A DNA stretch of 64,000 nucleotides from Deltaproteobacteria bacterium IMCC39146 (GCA_030005635.1 JARUHP010000005.1:1-64000); one strand, 5' to 3'; shown: positions 54,767-64,000, counted from the stretch's first letter. Numbers and translations: made by a program. Notes: generated from the letters alone by a model not told the origin.

Positions 54767-54974
54767 GCAAAGTTCTGGTGGCAAGTAAAATATGTGAATC
54801 TTTTAGGTCTCTACGCTTCCCCCGTCAGCGCCGAGGCCCTTTGGGACCCCTATGATTCTGGTTCCTGTTGCTTAGGTGTACTTCTGTCTTTTGCATCAAA
54901 AGACCACGATCTGGAAGGTCCTCACCCAGGGCCGGCTTCTTTATCTCTGGATGGTCATGTTGGTGAGGATTTGA

Positions 54975-55367
54975 CTAATACCGATGGATCTTAACGGATC
55001 CCTGCTTGATTTGATTCTGTAGCCAGGCACTCAATCCCTTCCTCCAGAGATCACGTGTTGCCGGGACCAGAAAACTGAAGCCAAGTGCATCGGTGCAAAA
55101 ACCAGGGGTCAGCAGGAGCAATCCACCTACCAGGATTAAGACTCCGTCAATGAGGGTTGTCGCTGGCATCTGTCCACGCGAGGTCTCTTCCTGTATTCTT
55201 CTCAGGATTTCAACTCCCTGGCTTCGTGCCAACCAGGCCCCGGCTACACCTGTCATCATGATGAGCCCTATCGTGGGTGCAAGTCCTATGCTTCGTCCGG
55301 CTTCAATCAGTATGTAGAGTTCCATAACTGGCACAAAAACAAAGACTATCAGTAGTTTTATAAACAT
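54975..55367 (-). CDS. fxsA: FxsA family membrane protein
   Basis: 130 residues. Membrane segments at about 2-22, 28-48 and 70-90 with MELYILIEAGRSIG, GVAGAWLARSQG and DGVLILVGGLLLLTPGF match FxsA (YtzA/F-exclusion suppressor) proteins, whose role in the cytoplasmic membrane is unclear. GAGGAAGC precedes the ATG. The upstream spacer carries a DnaA-box-like cluster. Confidence 0.93.
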   Translation of the reverse strand: MFIKLLIVFVFVPVMELYILIEAGRSIGLAPTIGLIMMTGVAGAWLARSQGVEILRRIQEETSRGQMPATTLIDGVLILVGGLLLLTPGFCTDALGFSFLVPATRDLWRKGLSAWLQNQIKQGSVKIHRY

Positions 55368-55532
55368 GCTTCCTCGCTTAATTGACTTTTTTCAATGAGA
55401 GCAATATCGATAACCACCATATCTCTCTTTATATATTAAAAATCTGGTAACTATCTGATTTTAATAGATAAATAAACTGCTCAAAAAGGAGGCATAAAGC
55501 ATAAGTTGTTAATATGCGGTTTGAGGGTCTGC

Positions 55533-55578
55533 TTATTCACATGGTTATCAACGACTTGTCCACATAATTTGTGGACAA
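55533..55578. promoter_or_regulatory. cluster of four DnaA-box-like 9-mers
   Basis: TTATTCACA (55533-55541) fits the consensus TTATNCACA exactly. TTATCAACG (55545-55553) differs at two positions. TTGTCCACA (55556-55564) and its inverted copy TGTGGACAA (55570-55578) differ at one each. All lie in 46 bp within the 311-bp spacer between mazG and fxsA, which is otherwise AT-rich and non-coding. Confidence 0.45.
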
Positions 55579-55678
55579 GATTGATAGGTGCCCGAAACAC
55601 AATGATTTTTTCATTTTTTGCCATTTTTTCAAGAAAGTTCTTGACAGTCGTTGTGGTTTTGAGGGGTGTTTTGAGCGA

Positions 55679-56368
55679 TCAGTTGTTGTCGATCTGGTTG
55701 ATGATTTTTTTAGTTATTTTGCGTAGCGCGGACTCGGCATCCAGTCCCGCGTTTTGAGCCAGTCTGACAAGTTCGAATAAAGTTTGGCCCAAGGCTTCTT
55801 CACTTAACTGTGAGTTTCCTTGTTCACTTTCAGCGTAATCTGGCTGGATCAGGCTCTTCAGCATTTTCGGTAACTCTTCTGCTCTCTTGTTACGCGTCAT
55901 TCTGCTTACGAGTTTTTGCGCTTTTTGCAGTGCGGGTAGATTGCTTGGTAGATGATCGGCAAGGCAGTTCTTGTTGTTGGTTTTCTCGGAACTCTTTATC
56001 CTGTCCCACTGCTGGTCAAGTTCATCCTCTGGGGTGGATGTCCCTTCGCAGTCAAAAACATGCGGGTGGCGGCGTATCAGCTTGTCTCCAATGCCGCCTG
56101 CGACATCGTCGAAGTTAAATAGACCCTGTTCTTCATAGATCTGTGCCTGAAATACGACCTGCAGGAGTAAGTCGCCCAACTCGTCAAGAACAATCTCCGG
56201 GTTCTCTCCTTCGATTGCGTCGATGAGCTCGCAGGCTTCTTCAAGGATGTACGGTGTGAGGCTGTCGGAGGTCTGTTCGATATCCCACGGGCAGCCATTA
56301 GGGGCTCTTAGCTCCCTCATGATCTGCAGTAAAGACTCGAGCTTTTGCGGTGTGTTGTTATGTGTCAT
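55679..56368 (-). CDS. mazG: nucleoside triphosphate pyrophosphohydrolase MazG
   Basis: 229 residues. The metal-binding EExxE-type motif YILEEACELIDAIE and the downstream DELGDLLLQVVFQAQI (second acidic set) are characteristic. The second half repeats the helical fold (FELVRLAQNAGLDAESALRKI). It hydrolyses dNTP and other nucleoside triphosphates to monophosphates, cleaning the nucleotide pool; in some bacteria it lowers (p)ppGpp. It is divergent to the yceD operon. Confidence 0.95.
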   Translation of the reverse strand: MTHNNTPQKLESLLQIMRELRAPNGCPWDIEQTSDSLTPYILEEACELIDAIEGENPEIVLDELGDLLLQVVFQAQIYEEQGLFNFDDVAGGIGDKLIRRHPHVFDCEGTSTPEDELDQQWDRIKSSEKTNNKNCLADHLPSNLPALQKAQKLVSRMTRNKRAEELPKMLKSLIQPDYAESEQGNSQLSEEALGQTLFELVRLAQNAGLDAESALRKITKKIINQIDNN

Positions 56369-56518
56369 CTTTGATCTTTTCCCATACAGTGTTGACCCGT
56401 TCTACCGTAGCCTTGTCAGGATTGCAAGAGCCCCTTGTAGATGGGTACTAAAGTCTTGCAAATTTATCTTTAATACGTTAATAGAAGGGACTTAATTTTG
56501 GCTACAGGTGAAAACTTC

Positions 56519-56546
56519 TTGACTGTTTCATGAAGGTTCCTATACT
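56519..56546 (+). promoter_or_regulatory. sigma70 promoter for the yceD-rpmF-plsX-fab operon
   Basis: TTGACT (56519-56524) and TATACT (56541-56546) with 16-base spacing, about 35 bp upstream of the yceD start. Confidence 0.7.
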
Positions 56547-56581
56547 GGCGCCTTGCTCAAAATCCCATGAGGTAGATTGTC

Positions 56582-57118
56582 GTGCTGATACAGATCGACA
56601 AACTTAAAAGAAGACCGCGCCAGATAGCGGTAGAAAAACAGGCTTCAAGCTTTCCGGTCCTCGCTGAAATGGTCGTTGCGCAAAGCGTGACTTTCGATGA
56701 GTCGGTAACAGGTTCTCTTGAGGTGTCATGGGTCGGTGACTTTATTAAAGTCAGTGGGCGTCTGGCGACTCTGGCGAGTTCTCCCTGTTGCCGTTGCCTG
56801 GCACCGGTCAGTTCACGACTGGATGTGCCGATCTTGCTTACTTACGTGAGCGCAGAAGAAGGTGAGGCGACCCATGATGATGAACTGGAACTACATGCCG
56901 ATGAGATGGACCTGATTCATTTTTCTGGCCCTGAACTTGATTTGCTGCCGGATGTAGAGCAGGAGATTGTAATGGCCTTTCCACCGCAGCCATTATGTAA
57001 GGCCTCGTGCCTTGGACTTTGTCACTCCTGTGGATGTAACCTGAATCAAGGTCGTTGTAACTGTGAAGCGCCGATACTTCACCCGGGCCTTGCGGCCCTG
57101 AAGAATTTTAAAGTTTAA
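56582..57118 (+). CDS. yceD: YceD family (DUF177) protein
   Basis: 178 residues from GTG 56582 with GAGG upstream. CCRCLAP and the late CLGLCHSCGCNLNQGRCNC cysteine cluster with acidic ADEMDLIHF match DUF177. In most bacteria this gene precedes rpmF, as here, and in plants its homologue helps 23S rRNA accumulate. The exact role is unknown. The first gene of the fatty-acid operon. Confidence 0.92.
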   Translation: MLIQIDKLKRRPRQIAVEKQASSFPVLAEMVVAQSVTFDESVTGSLEVSWVGDFIKVSGRLATLASSPCCRCLAPVSSRLDVPILLTYVSAEEGEATHDDELELHADEMDLIHFSGPELDLLPDVEQEIVMAFPPQPLCKASCLGLCHSCGCNLNQGRCNCEAPILHPGLAALKNFKV

Positions 57119-57199
57119 ATAAGTCAGCAGCACAGGGTGAGACCCTGAAATACATATAAAGGCCGGCATTGCCGGTCCTCTCAAGGAGACACACAGACA

Positions 57200-57379
57200 A
57201 TGGCAGTACCAAAGAAAAAGACCTCGAAATCCAAGCGCGATATGCGCCGCTCCCATGATGCTTTGAAAGCCCCCGGTATTTCCCTCTGCCCACAATGTCA
57301 GGAGCCAAAGCAGTCTCATCGTGCTTGTCCTTCATGTGGCAGTTACAAGGGTAAGGACGTTCTCGGCGTAGAAGAATAA
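57200..57379 (+). CDS. rpmF: ribosomal protein L32
   Basis: 59 residues, starting at ATG 57200 (AAGGAGAC upstream). [19 protein letters not shown] is the L32 N-terminus; two CxxC knuckles (CPQC, CPSC) form a zinc-binding ribbon, so it is the zinc-containing form. It sits between yceD and plsX, the usual order. Confidence 0.97.
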   Translation: MAVPKKKTSKSKRDMRRSHDALKAPGISLCPQCQEPKQSHRACPSCGSYKGKDVLGVEE

Positions 57380-57391
57380 GGGGCTTTTCTT

Positions 57392-58405
57392 TTGAGTAAT
57401 CGCCCCATAGTCGCTGTTGACGCCATGGGAGGGGACAACTCTCCTGCCAATGAAGTCGATGGTGCAGTTATGGCTGCCAGGAGATGGCAGATTCCAATTG
57501 TTCTGGTTGGTCAGTCTGAGCTCCTTGCCCAGGAGCTGGCCAATCACGACACTCAGGGTCTGGACATTCGTGTCGAGCATGCTAGCGAAGTCGTTGGCAT
57601 GCATGACTCGGCCTCTGATGCTGTCCGCAAGAAGAAGGACTCGTCGATACGGGTTGCCTTGAATCTTCTCAAAGGCGGGCATGCCAATGCCGTTGTCAGT
57701 ACGGGTAACTCCGGTGCGACCATGGCAGCCGGAATGTTTGTTCTCAAACGCATTCCAGGTATTGATCGCCCGGCTATAGCAACGCTTGTCCCTAACCTCA
57801 AGGACCAGACCCTGATTCTGGATGTTGGGGGAAACGTCGATTGCAAGCCGCCACATCTCGTTCAGTTCGCCTTGATGGGCAGCGTCTACGCCTCCCATAT
57901 GCTTGGTAAACCTTCCCCTCGTGTTGGTCTTTTGTCTAACGGCGCGGAGGAGTCCAAGGGTAATGAGTTGACACGTGAAGCCAACCAGATTCTCAAGAGA
58001 ACTTCACTTAACTATGTTGGCTACACCGAAGGCCGTGACATTTATAACGCTAATGTTGATGTTGTCGTTTGTGACGGTTTTGTAGGTAATGTTGTTTTGA
58101 AGGTCTCGGAAGGTCTTGCAGAGGCGATCGGTGCCATTCTGAGAGAAGAGTTCGGTTCCAGACTTTTGTCGAAACTGGGATATCTTCTCGCGCGTCCGGC
58201 CCTTAAGGCCTTTAAGAAAAAAGTCGATTATGCCGAATATGGTGGCGCTCCGTTACTGGGAGTACAGGGAACGGTAATGATCTGTCATGGCAGTTCTAAT
58301 CCCCAGGCTATCATGAATGCCATTAAAATGGCTCATGACAGCGAGGCACATCAGGTAATCAGAAAACTGAGTGAGAGTCTCGAAGAACTCCAGATCGAGA
58401 ATTGA
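57392..58405 (+). CDS. plsX: phosphate acyltransferase PlsX
   Basis: 337 residues from TTG 57392 (AAGGGG upstream). An ATG later in the frame lies inside the conserved [10 protein letters not shown] and cannot be the start. It converts acyl-ACP to acyl-phosphate, the substrate of PlsY for lysophosphatidate. [24 protein letters not shown], and [14 protein letters not shown] are family motifs. It lies 12 bp after rpmF. Confidence 0.97.
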   Translation: MSNRPIVAVDAMGGDNSPANEVDGAVMAARRWQIPIVLVGQSELLAQELANHDTQGLDIRVEHASEVVGMHDSASDAVRKKKDSSIRVALNLLKGGHANAVVSTGNSGATMAAGMFVLKRIPGIDRPAIATLVPNLKDQTLILDVGGNVDCKPPHLVQFALMGSVYASHMLGKPSPRVGLLSNGAEESKGNELTREANQILKRTSLNYVGYTEGRDIYNANVDVVVCDGFVGNVVLKVSEGLAEAIGAILREEFGSRLLSKLGYLLARPALKAFKKKVDYAEYGGAPLLGVQGTVMICHGSSNPQAIMNAIKMAHDSEAHQVIRKLSESLEELQIEN

Positions 58406-58458
58406 TACTCTCATCAGTTGAGATTGACAGCTGATTCATTACTTTAAGGAGTAAATTT

Positions 58459-59439
58459 GTGATCAGAGCACGCATTACCGGTACCGGATCTTATGTCCCT
58501 GAGAAAGTTCTTACGAATCATGACATCGAGAAATTCCTCGACACGAACGATGAATGGATCAGGGCGCGTACGGGAATTAGCGAGCGTCACATTGTTGCCG
58601 ATGGCGAACAAACCTCAGATTTGGCTACACGTGCTGCAGAGCGTGCTATGGAGATGGCGGGGGTTTCAGCAGAGGATCTAGACCTGATTGTTGTCGGTAC
58701 TATCACCGGTGATTATCCATGGCCTGCAACTGCATGTATTGTTCAGAGCAATCTAGGTGCCAAGAATGCCGGAGCTTTTGATGTGTCTGCGGCTTGTAGC
58801 GGTTTTCTCTATGCTTTGTCCTGTGCCATAGATCGTGTTGAAGCGGGGCGCTGTAAGAAGGCATTGGTCATTGGCGCCGAAGTCTTGAGCCGCATTGTTA
58901 ACTGGGAAGACCGTAACACCTGTATCCTTTTCGGTGATGCTGCAGGAGCAGTGATTGTTGAGGCTGGCGAAGGTGATCGTGGGATTCTTTCAACTCATCT
59001 GCATGCGGATGGAGCCCAGCTTGAGCTTCTTTATCAACCAGGTTTTGGCACCAAGCATTTGCCGAGCGTGGAAGCGATTAGAGATAAAAGCTACTTTTTA
59101 CAGATGCAGGGCAACGAAGTTTTCAAGGTTGCCGTGCGCTCGATGTCAGAAGTTGCCAATATTGCTTTGCAAGCAAACGGTATGACAGCAGAGGACGTTG
59201 ATCTTTTCATTCCCCATCAGGCTAATATCCGTATCCTCAAAGCGACGGCAAAGAAAATTGGCTTGAAGGAAGAGCAGGTTTATATCAATGTAAACCGCTT
59301 CGGCAACACTTCTGGTGCAACGATCCCCCTGGCTTTGGATGAAGCGAACCGTGCTGGTCGTCTCAAAGAGGGTGATGTTGTTTTGCTTGCTGCTTTTGGT
59401 GGCGGTTTTACCTGGGCTGCAACCTTGTTGCGCTGGTAA
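58459..59439 (+). CDS. fabH: beta-ketoacyl-ACP synthase III
   Basis: 326 residues from GTG 58459 (AAGGAG 8 bases upstream). It condenses acetyl-CoA (or another starter) with malonyl-ACP to begin fatty-acid synthesis. The triad: C113 in DVSAACSGFLYAL, the histidine in FIPHQANIRI, and asparagine in NTSGATIPLAL. W33 and R37 of the CoA-binding region (DEWIRARTGI) are present. Confidence 0.98.
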   Translation: MIRARITGTGSYVPEKVLTNHDIEKFLDTNDEWIRARTGISERHIVADGEQTSDLATRAAERAMEMAGVSAEDLDLIVVGTITGDYPWPATACIVQSNLGAKNAGAFDVSAACSGFLYALSCAIDRVEAGRCKKALVIGAEVLSRIVNWEDRNTCILFGDAAGAVIVEAGEGDRGILSTHLHADGAQLELLYQPGFGTKHLPSVEAIRDKSYFLQMQGNEVFKVAVRSMSEVANIALQANGMTAEDVDLFIPHQANIRILKATAKKIGLKEEQVYINVNRFGNTSGATIPLALDEANRAGRLKEGDVVLLAAFGGGFTWAATLLRW

Positions 59440-59473
59440 ATGAACACTCCGAGAACTTAAGGTTTCTGACGAC

Positions 59474-60394
59474 ATGATTGCATATCTTTTCCCCGGTCAG
59501 GGTTCGCAACACGCAGGTATGGGCAAGGAACTTGCCGATAACTTTACTGTTGCCCGCCACGTCTTCGAAGAGGCAAACGACGCCCTTGGCTTTGATCTCG
59601 CCTCCCTTTGTTTTAATGGCCCCGAGGAAGATCTGAAACTGACCGCCAATACGCAGCCAGCAATCCTCACGACAAGTGTCGCTGCTTTGAGGGTCCTCTC
59701 GGCTGAGTCCGGACTGGTCCCTTCCTTTGCGGCCGGACACTCACTCGGTGAGTACAGTGCTCTTGTCTGTGCTGGTGGTCTGACCTTTGCTGATGCTGTC
59801 CGTGTTGTGCGTCAGCGTGGCATCTTTATGCAGGAAGCTGTTCCTGTCGGTACCGGTTCAATGGCTGCTATCCTCGGTTTGGGTCTCGATGCTCTGGCTG
59901 TTGTCTGTAGCGAGGCAGCTCAGGGACAGGTTGTTGCTCCTGCCAACTTTAACAGCGATGGACAGGTGGTCATTGCCGGTCATACTGAAGCGGTCGACAG
60001 AGCTATCGTGCTTGCCAAGGAAAAGGGTGCAAAAAGAGCCATGCCGTTGCCCGTCAGCGCGCCTTTTCATTGCAGCTTAATGGTTCCTGCCGGTGATCGT
60101 CTTGCCACTGTGTTGGACTGTATTGAAATCGGAAAAATGACCCTGCCGGTCATTACCAATGTTGAGGCCGTCCCTAATCAAGATTCTGCGCTGGTTCGTG
60201 AATTGCTCGTTAAACAGGTCAGTGCACCGGTTCGTTGGCAGGAAACGGTTGCCAGCATGGTTGAGCTCGGCGTGGACCATTATGTCGAAATCGGTCCTGG
60301 CAAGGTTCTCTCTGGATTGGCCAAGCGAATGGCCAAAGGCAGCAAGATTCAGAATGTTCAGAACGTTGCAGATATTAGTGCTCTCACTGGATAA
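59474..60394 (+). CDS. fabD: malonyl-CoA:ACP transacylase
   Basis: 306 residues. It moves malonyl from CoA to ACP. The nucleophile S90 lies in AAGHSLGEYSAL, the catalytic histidine in LPVSAPFHCSLM. GQGSQHAGMG near the N-terminus and HYVEIGPGKVLSGL near the end are conserved. Between fabH and fabG in the standard order. Confidence 0.98.
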   Translation: MIAYLFPGQGSQHAGMGKELADNFTVARHVFEEANDALGFDLASLCFNGPEEDLKLTANTQPAILTTSVAALRVLSAESGLVPSFAAGHSLGEYSALVCAGGLTFADAVRVVRQRGIFMQEAVPVGTGSMAAILGLGLDALAVVCSEAAQGQVVAPANFNSDGQVVIAGHTEAVDRAIVLAKEKGAKRAMPLPVSAPFHCSLMVPAGDRLATVLDCIEIGKMTLPVITNVEAVPNQDSALVRELLVKQVSAPVRWQETVASMVELGVDHYVEIGPGKVLSGLAKRMAKGSKIQNVQNVADISALTG

Positions 60395-60411
60395 TTCAGG
60401 AGATATTGACG

Positions 60412-61149
60412 ATGTTATCAGATAAAGTTGCTATTGTTACTGGTGCCTCACGAGGTATTGGTCGTGTGATTGCTCTTGCACTTGCTTCACAAGGCGCTAA
60501 AGTGGTTGCCTCCGCTCGCAATGCCGAAGCTCTTGCTGAATTGACTGTTGAGATCAAATCTCAGGGCGGTGACGCCTTAGGCGTCGTTGGTGATGTTGCC
60601 GTAGAAGGTGATGCAAACAACCTGGTGAAGCAAGCGGTTGAAGCTTTCGGGCAGGTTGATATTTTTGTTAATAATGCCGGGATTACCCGCGATGGTTTGT
60701 TGTTGCGTATGAAGACTGCTGACTGGGATGCTGTTCTTGACACAAACCTCAAAGGTGCTTTTCTCTGTACCCGTGCCGTGGCAAAGGTTATGAGTAAGCA
60801 AAGATCTGGTCGCATCATTAATATATCATCGGTCGTGGGTGAGATGGGCAATGCAGGGCAGGCGAATTACTGCGCCAGTAAGGCGGGTCTGCTCGGTTTG
60901 ACCAAGTCTGTTGCACGAGAATTGGCACGTCGCAACGTAACGGTCAACGCGATTACCCCAGGATTTATAACGACTGAAATGACTGAAGACATGACTGAAA
61001 AGGCCCAGGAAACAATGACGCAACAGATTCCGTTGGGTCGCCCTGGGTCAGCTGAAGATGTTGCCAACGCTGTTGTTTTTCTCGCCTCTGATCAGTCAGC
61101 GTATATCACTGGCCAGGTCCTCGGTGTTAATGGCGGAATGTATATGTAA
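60412..61149 (+). CDS. fabG: 3-oxoacyl-ACP reductase
   Basis: 245 residues from ATG 60412 (AGGAGA upstream; a TTG two codons earlier is too close to it). Short-chain dehydrogenase with TGASRGIG cofactor loop (10-17), NNAG (87-90), and S140/Y153/K157 catalytic residues in NISSVVGE and YCASKAG. It reduces 3-oxoacyl-ACP with NADPH. Confidence 0.98.
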   Translation: MLSDKVAIVTGASRGIGRVIALALASQGAKVVASARNAEALAELTVEIKSQGGDALGVVGDVAVEGDANNLVKQAVEAFGQVDIFVNNAGITRDGLLLRMKTADWDAVLDTNLKGAFLCTRAVAKVMSKQRSGRIINISSVVGEMGNAGQANYCASKAGLLGLTKSVARELARRNVTVNAITPGFITTEMTEDMTEKAQETMTQQIPLGRPGSAEDVANAVVFLASDQSAYITGQVLGVNGGMYM

Positions 61150-61223
61150 CCCACAAAGGGTTTTCGTATAATAATAATGAGACGATCTCAGATCGGATCT
61201 AAACCAAGAAGGAGGAACATAAA

Positions 61224-61457
61224 ATGGCAAGTAACGCAGAGCGTATTAAGCAGATTGTTGCAGAGCAATTGGGTGTAGATGAGGACCAGGTAACCAAGGA
61301 AGCTTCTTTCATGGACGACCTGGGCGCAGACTCACTGGATACTGTTGAGTTGGTTATGGCTCTCGAAGAAGAATTCGATATCGAAATCTCCGACGAAGAT
61401 GCTGAAAAAATCCAAACTGTTCAGAATGCCATCGACTACGTCGAAGCAAATTCCTAA
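61224..61457 (+). CDS. acpP: acyl carrier protein
   Basis: 77 residues, acidic. The phosphopantetheine serine S37 sits in [29 protein letters not shown] precedes the ATG. A TATAAT 52 bp upstream (61,167-61,172) with a poor -35 could give extra transcription. Confidence 0.99.
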   Translation: MASNAERIKQIVAEQLGVDEDQVTKEASFMDDLGADSLDTVELVMALEEEFDIEISDEDAEKIQTVQNAIDYVEANS

Positions 61458-61562
61458 ACCTTTGATTATCGCAGTTTAAACTGCGGTTGTCGCTTATAAC
61501 AAAACCTGGCCCGGTAGCTATTGCTGCCGGGGCAGACTTTGTTTTGGGAGGACATTAGTCTC

Positions 61563-62795
61563 ATGCGCAGAGTTGTTGTAACTGGCCTGGGAATCACTTC
61601 CCCTCTGGGGACTGGCATAGAAAAGAACTGGGACGCGTTGATGCATGGACGCTCCGGTATCGGCCCTATTACCCGTTTTGACTCAACTGATCTGCCTGTA
61701 AAAATCGCCGGTGAGATCACCGATTTCCCCGCAGAAGATTTTTTTGACAGGAAAGAGGCCCGTAAGATGGACCTCTTTATTCATTATGCTCTTGGTGCTG
61801 CAGCAATGGCCCTTGCCGACTCCGGCCTGGAAATCAACGCTGATAATGCCGAACGTGTTGGCGTTGTCGTTGGCTCTGGTATGGGCGGATTACCTGCTAT
61901 CGAAAAATACCAGGAAGCAATGTCAAAGGGTGGCTATCGTAAAGTCAGCCCCTTTTTCATTCCGATGACGATTATTAATCTGGCCGGCGGCCAGATTTCA
62001 ATAAAATGCGGAGCCAAAGGGCCTAACATTGCCCCGGTTTCTGCTTGTGCGACCGGCACACATTCAATCGGCGACGCCTATCGAATGATCCAGCGTAGTG
62101 ATGCTGACGCTGTTATAGCAGGTGGTACCGAAGCAACGATTTGCCCCCTTGCTATGGGTGGATTTGCCGTTATGAAAGCCCTCTCAACCCGAAATGATGA
62201 TCCACAAGCGGCGAGTCGGCCTTTCGAGAAGAACCGTGATGGTTTTGTTATGGGTGAGGGTGCCGGTATTGTGATTCTGGAAGAATATGAATCGGCCAAA
62301 AAACGTGGTGCCAAGATCTATGGTGAAGTTGCAGGTTACGGTTTGACCGGCGACGCTTATCATCTCACCGCCCCGGCGCCTGGCGGTGAGGGCGCTGCAC
62401 GCTGCATGAAGATGGCTCTGGATAGTGCAGGTGTGAACCCTGAAGAGGTCGATTACATCAATGCCCACGGGACATCGACGCCTTTCAACGATCTTTATGA
62501 AACACTTGCGATCAAGTCGGTTTTTGGAGCTTATGCCAAGAACCTTATGGTTAGCTCAACCAAAGGCATGACGGGTCATCTCCTGGGGGCCGCTGGAGGG
62601 GTAGAAGCTATCTACTCGCTGTTGGCTATTAATAATGGTGTTGTCCCACCAACCATTAATTATGACGAGCCTGACCCCGAATGTGATCTTGATTACGTTC
62701 CGAATGAAGCCCGCAAGGCTGACGTAAATATTGTTCTTTCCAACTCGCTCGGGTTTGGTGGAACCAACGCTACCTTGCTTCTCCGTAAGGTGTGA
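61563..62795 (+). CDS. fabF: beta-ketoacyl-ACP synthase II
   Basis: 410 residues from ATG 61563 ([16 protein letters not shown] is the family start; GGGAGGA upstream). It elongates acyl-ACP with malonyl-ACP. The Cys-His-His triad: C162 in [21 protein letters not shown] and [13 protein letters not shown]. Its spacer from acpP carries a GC-rich hairpin (CCCGGTAGC/GCTGCCGGG) with TTTGTTTT that could attenuate transcription. The fabF stop is 5 bp before rpiB. Confidence 0.97.
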   Translation: MRRVVVTGLGITSPLGTGIEKNWDALMHGRSGIGPITRFDSTDLPVKIAGEITDFPAEDFFDRKEARKMDLFIHYALGAAAMALADSGLEINADNAERVGVVVGSGMGGLPAIEKYQEAMSKGGYRKVSPFFIPMTIINLAGGQISIKCGAKGPNIAPVSACATGTHSIGDAYRMIQRSDADAVIAGGTEATICPLAMGGFAVMKALSTRNDDPQAASRPFEKNRDGFVMGEGAGIVILEEYESAKKRGAKIYGEVAGYGLTGDAYHLTAPAPGGEGAARCMKMALDSAGVNPEEVDYINAHGTSTPFNDLYETLAIKSVFGAYAKNLMVSSTKGMTGHLLGAAGGVEAIYSLLAINNGVVPPTINYDEPDPECDLDYVPNEARKADVNIVLSNSLGFGGTNATLLLRKV

Positions 62796-62800
62796 TCAAT

Positions 62801-63256
62801 ATGCTTTTTATCGGTAGTGATCATGGTGGTCTGGAAATGAAAGAAGAACTTGTAAAGGTTCTTACTTCTCGCAACCTACCTATCAAGGATTGCGGAACGA
62901 CCAACGGTGATTCGGTTGATTATCCTGATTTTGCAGAAAAGGTTGCCGGCGCTGTATCTCGTGGAGAGGCAGAACTTGGCATCCTGGTTTGCGGCACGGG
63001 AATCGGAATGTCGATAGTCGCCAACAAGTTTCCTGGCGTTCGCGCTGCCCTGGCAACTGATGAGTTTATGGCTCAGATGGCCAAAGAACATAATAATGCC
63101 AATATCCTGGTTTTGGGGGGGCGCGTCCTTTCTGTGGAATTAGCAACAAAAATGGTGAACGTCTGGCTGGATACAGCCTATGAAGGCGGTCGCCATCAGC
63201 TGCGTCTGGATAAGATCTCCCAGTTGGAAGCAGCAGTTCGTTCCGGTGAGTTATAG
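62801..63256 (+). CDS. rpiB: ribose-5-phosphate isomerase B
   Basis: 151 residues from ATG 62801; a GTG at 62792 overlapping fabF is possible but sits too close to the AAGG site. It interconverts ribose-5-phosphate and ribulose-5-phosphate. GSDHGGLEMKEEL, C64 in LVCGTGIGMS and H97 in KEHNNANILVLGGR are the active-site motifs. It is linked to glyA in the same order as in other Desulfuromonadales. Confidence 0.96.
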   Translation: MLFIGSDHGGLEMKEELVKVLTSRNLPIKDCGTTNGDSVDYPDFAEKVAGAVSRGEAELGILVCGTGIGMSIVANKFPGVRAALATDEFMAQMAKEHNNANILVLGGRVLSVELATKMVNVWLDTAYEGGRHQLRLDKISQLEAAVRSGEL

Positions 63257-63268
63257 ATCAACTTAGTT

Positions 63269-63302
63269 CGGGCAGGCTAATCGCCTGCCCGTTTTATTTT
63301 TT
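63269..63302 (+). terminator. terminator between rpiB and glyA
   Basis: Perfect 9-bp stem CGGGCAGGC/GCCTGCCCG followed by TTTTATTTTTT. Confidence 0.88.
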
Positions 63303-63334
63303 CAACAGTTATTCTTTTGGAGGTTCCAATCGCC

Positions 63335-64000
63335 ATGTTTGACAAGCTTGCCCAATTTGACCCTGAAATTACCGCTGCTATTCGTAAGGAAACTGAGCGT
63401 CAGGAGTACAGCCTGGAGTTTATCGCCTCGGAAAACTTTGTCAGTGAGGAAGTTCTTGCTGCTCAGGGTTCTGTTCTTACCAATAAATATGCCGAGGGCT
63501 ATCCCTCAAAGAGGTACTACGGTGGCTGTGAGTTTGTCGATGTCGCTGAAGAACTGGCTATCAATCGCGCTAAAGAACTTTTCGGTGCCGATCACGCAAA
63601 CGTTCAGGCGCACTCCGGTTCCCAGGCCAATATGGCAGTTTACTTTGCTGCCTGTCAGCCTGGCGACACTGTCCTGGGTATGAACCTTGCGCACGGCGGT
63701 CACCTTACTCACGGATCTCCGGTTAATTTTTCCGGAAAGCTCTTCAATATTGTACCTTATGGCCTGGACAAAGAAACGGGTCATATTGATTATGACGAAG
63801 TGGAGAAGTTGGCTAAAGAGCACAAGCCAAAGCTGATCGTCGTTGGCGCCAGCGCATATCCACGTACCCTAGATTTTGAAGCTTTCAGGCAGATCGCTGA
63901 CCAAGTCGGTGCTCCGATTATGGTTGATATGGCTCACATTGCTGGCCTAGTCGCTGCGGGTGTACATCCGACACCGGTTCCTCATGCTGAGTATGTGACC
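63335..64000 (+). CDS. glyA: serine hydroxymethyltransferase (partial, cut by the window end)
   Basis: 222 residues visible of about 415. It converts serine and tetrahydrofolate to glycine and methylene-THF with [22 protein letters not shown] start, [45 protein letters not shown], and [12 protein letters not shown]. The PLP lysine lies beyond the window. GGAGG precedes the ATG by 12 bases. It follows a terminator, so it may have its own promoter. Confidence 0.97.
   Translation, partial: MFDKLAQFDPEITAAIRKETERQEYSLEFIASENFVSEEVLAAQGSVLTNKYAEGYPSKRYYGGCEFVDVAEELAINRAKELFGADHANVQAHSGSQANMAVYFAACQPGDTVLGMNLAHGGHLTHGSPVNFSGKLFNIVPYGLDKETGHIDYDEVEKLAKEHKPKLIVVGASAYPRTLDFEAFRQIADQVGAPIMVDMAHIAGLVAAGVHPTPVPHAEYVT

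Noticed and set aside
54755-54994. 79-codon plus-strand frame downstream of the second repeat copy
   Set aside because: Begins inside the repeat, shows no family features and has no ribosome site.
55506-55757. 83-codon frame with AAAAAGGAGG upstream
   Set aside because: The start would be a TTG too far from the site and the frame runs antisense through mazG.

Overview
The window looks like chromosomal DNA of a strictly or largely anaerobic deltaproteobacterial lineage, most like Desulfuromonadales/Geobacterales (Geobacter, Desulfuromonas, Pelobacter relatives). This is inferred from gene content and order, not from a database search. Supporting signs are a gap-pgk-tpiA-secG-tRNA-Leu block, a class I hydroxylamine reductase, a large PurL with separate PurQ, a yceD-rpmF-plsX-fabHDG-acpP-fabF-rpiB-glyA operon, and intergenic palindromic repeats built from a few short phrases. 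G+C is near half by eye. Most of the DNA is ordinary core genome.

Layout. 1-1,535 is an AT-rich accessory segment abutting a tRNA-Leu: a frameshifted partial gene, a zinc-ribbon membrane protein, and a run of 10-bp phased repeats like integrase arm sites. 1,536-5,456 (minus) holds tRNA-Leu, secG, tpiA, pgk and gap. 5,723-8,626 holds a sensor histidine kinase and a metallo-beta-lactamase-fold hydrolase. 8,851-14,825 holds purL, purQ, purF and pyrE. 14,933-31,758 is a mixed housekeeping/accessory stretch: a DUF2817 peptidase, U32 protein plus RNase H-like protein, LemA/TPM membrane genes, a flavoprotein, HelD-like helicase, LEA-type lipoprotein, radical SAM protein plus small-molecule kinase-like protein, a spermidine-synthase-like protein and hcp. 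32,275-42,552 holds EVE, AsmA, ferritin-like, PilZ, double-ACT, YbeL-like, YlqF GTPase, rhodaneses and alpha/beta hydrolases. 42,608-47,850 is a six-gene chain of overlapping or 1-bp-spaced genes: tlyA, a divergent tetrapyrrole methylase, U32, a 61-aa protein, a membrane-spanning SMC-like ATPase and a HIT protein. 48,007-54,568 holds an RSH-like (p)ppGpp hydrolase with a decayed synthetase domain, a polysaccharide deacetylase, a Bax-like glucosaminidase, YjbQ and an htpG broken by an in-frame stop. 54,975-64,000 holds fxsA, mazG, then the fatty-acid/phospholipid operon with rpiB and the start of glyA.

How the genes work together. The left block supplies lower glycolysis and a translocon subunit. 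The pur/pyr block supplies purine and UMP precursors. The right block makes acyl chains (fabD, fabH, fabG, acpP, fabF) and passes acyl groups to phospholipid synthesis (plsX), with L32 translated alongside. rpiB and glyA add pentose and one-carbon metabolism.

The strongest points for a second look are: the htpG nonsense codon and its run-on C-terminus; the RSH protein with an intact hydrolase but degenerate synthetase; the six-gene coupled cluster around the membrane SMC-like ATPase; the DnaA-box-like cluster upstream of fxsA; the tRNA-Leu-adjacent integration signature; and several families of intergenic repeats, including a 145-bp repeat present twice. No CRISPR array, rRNA or complete insertion sequence was seen.
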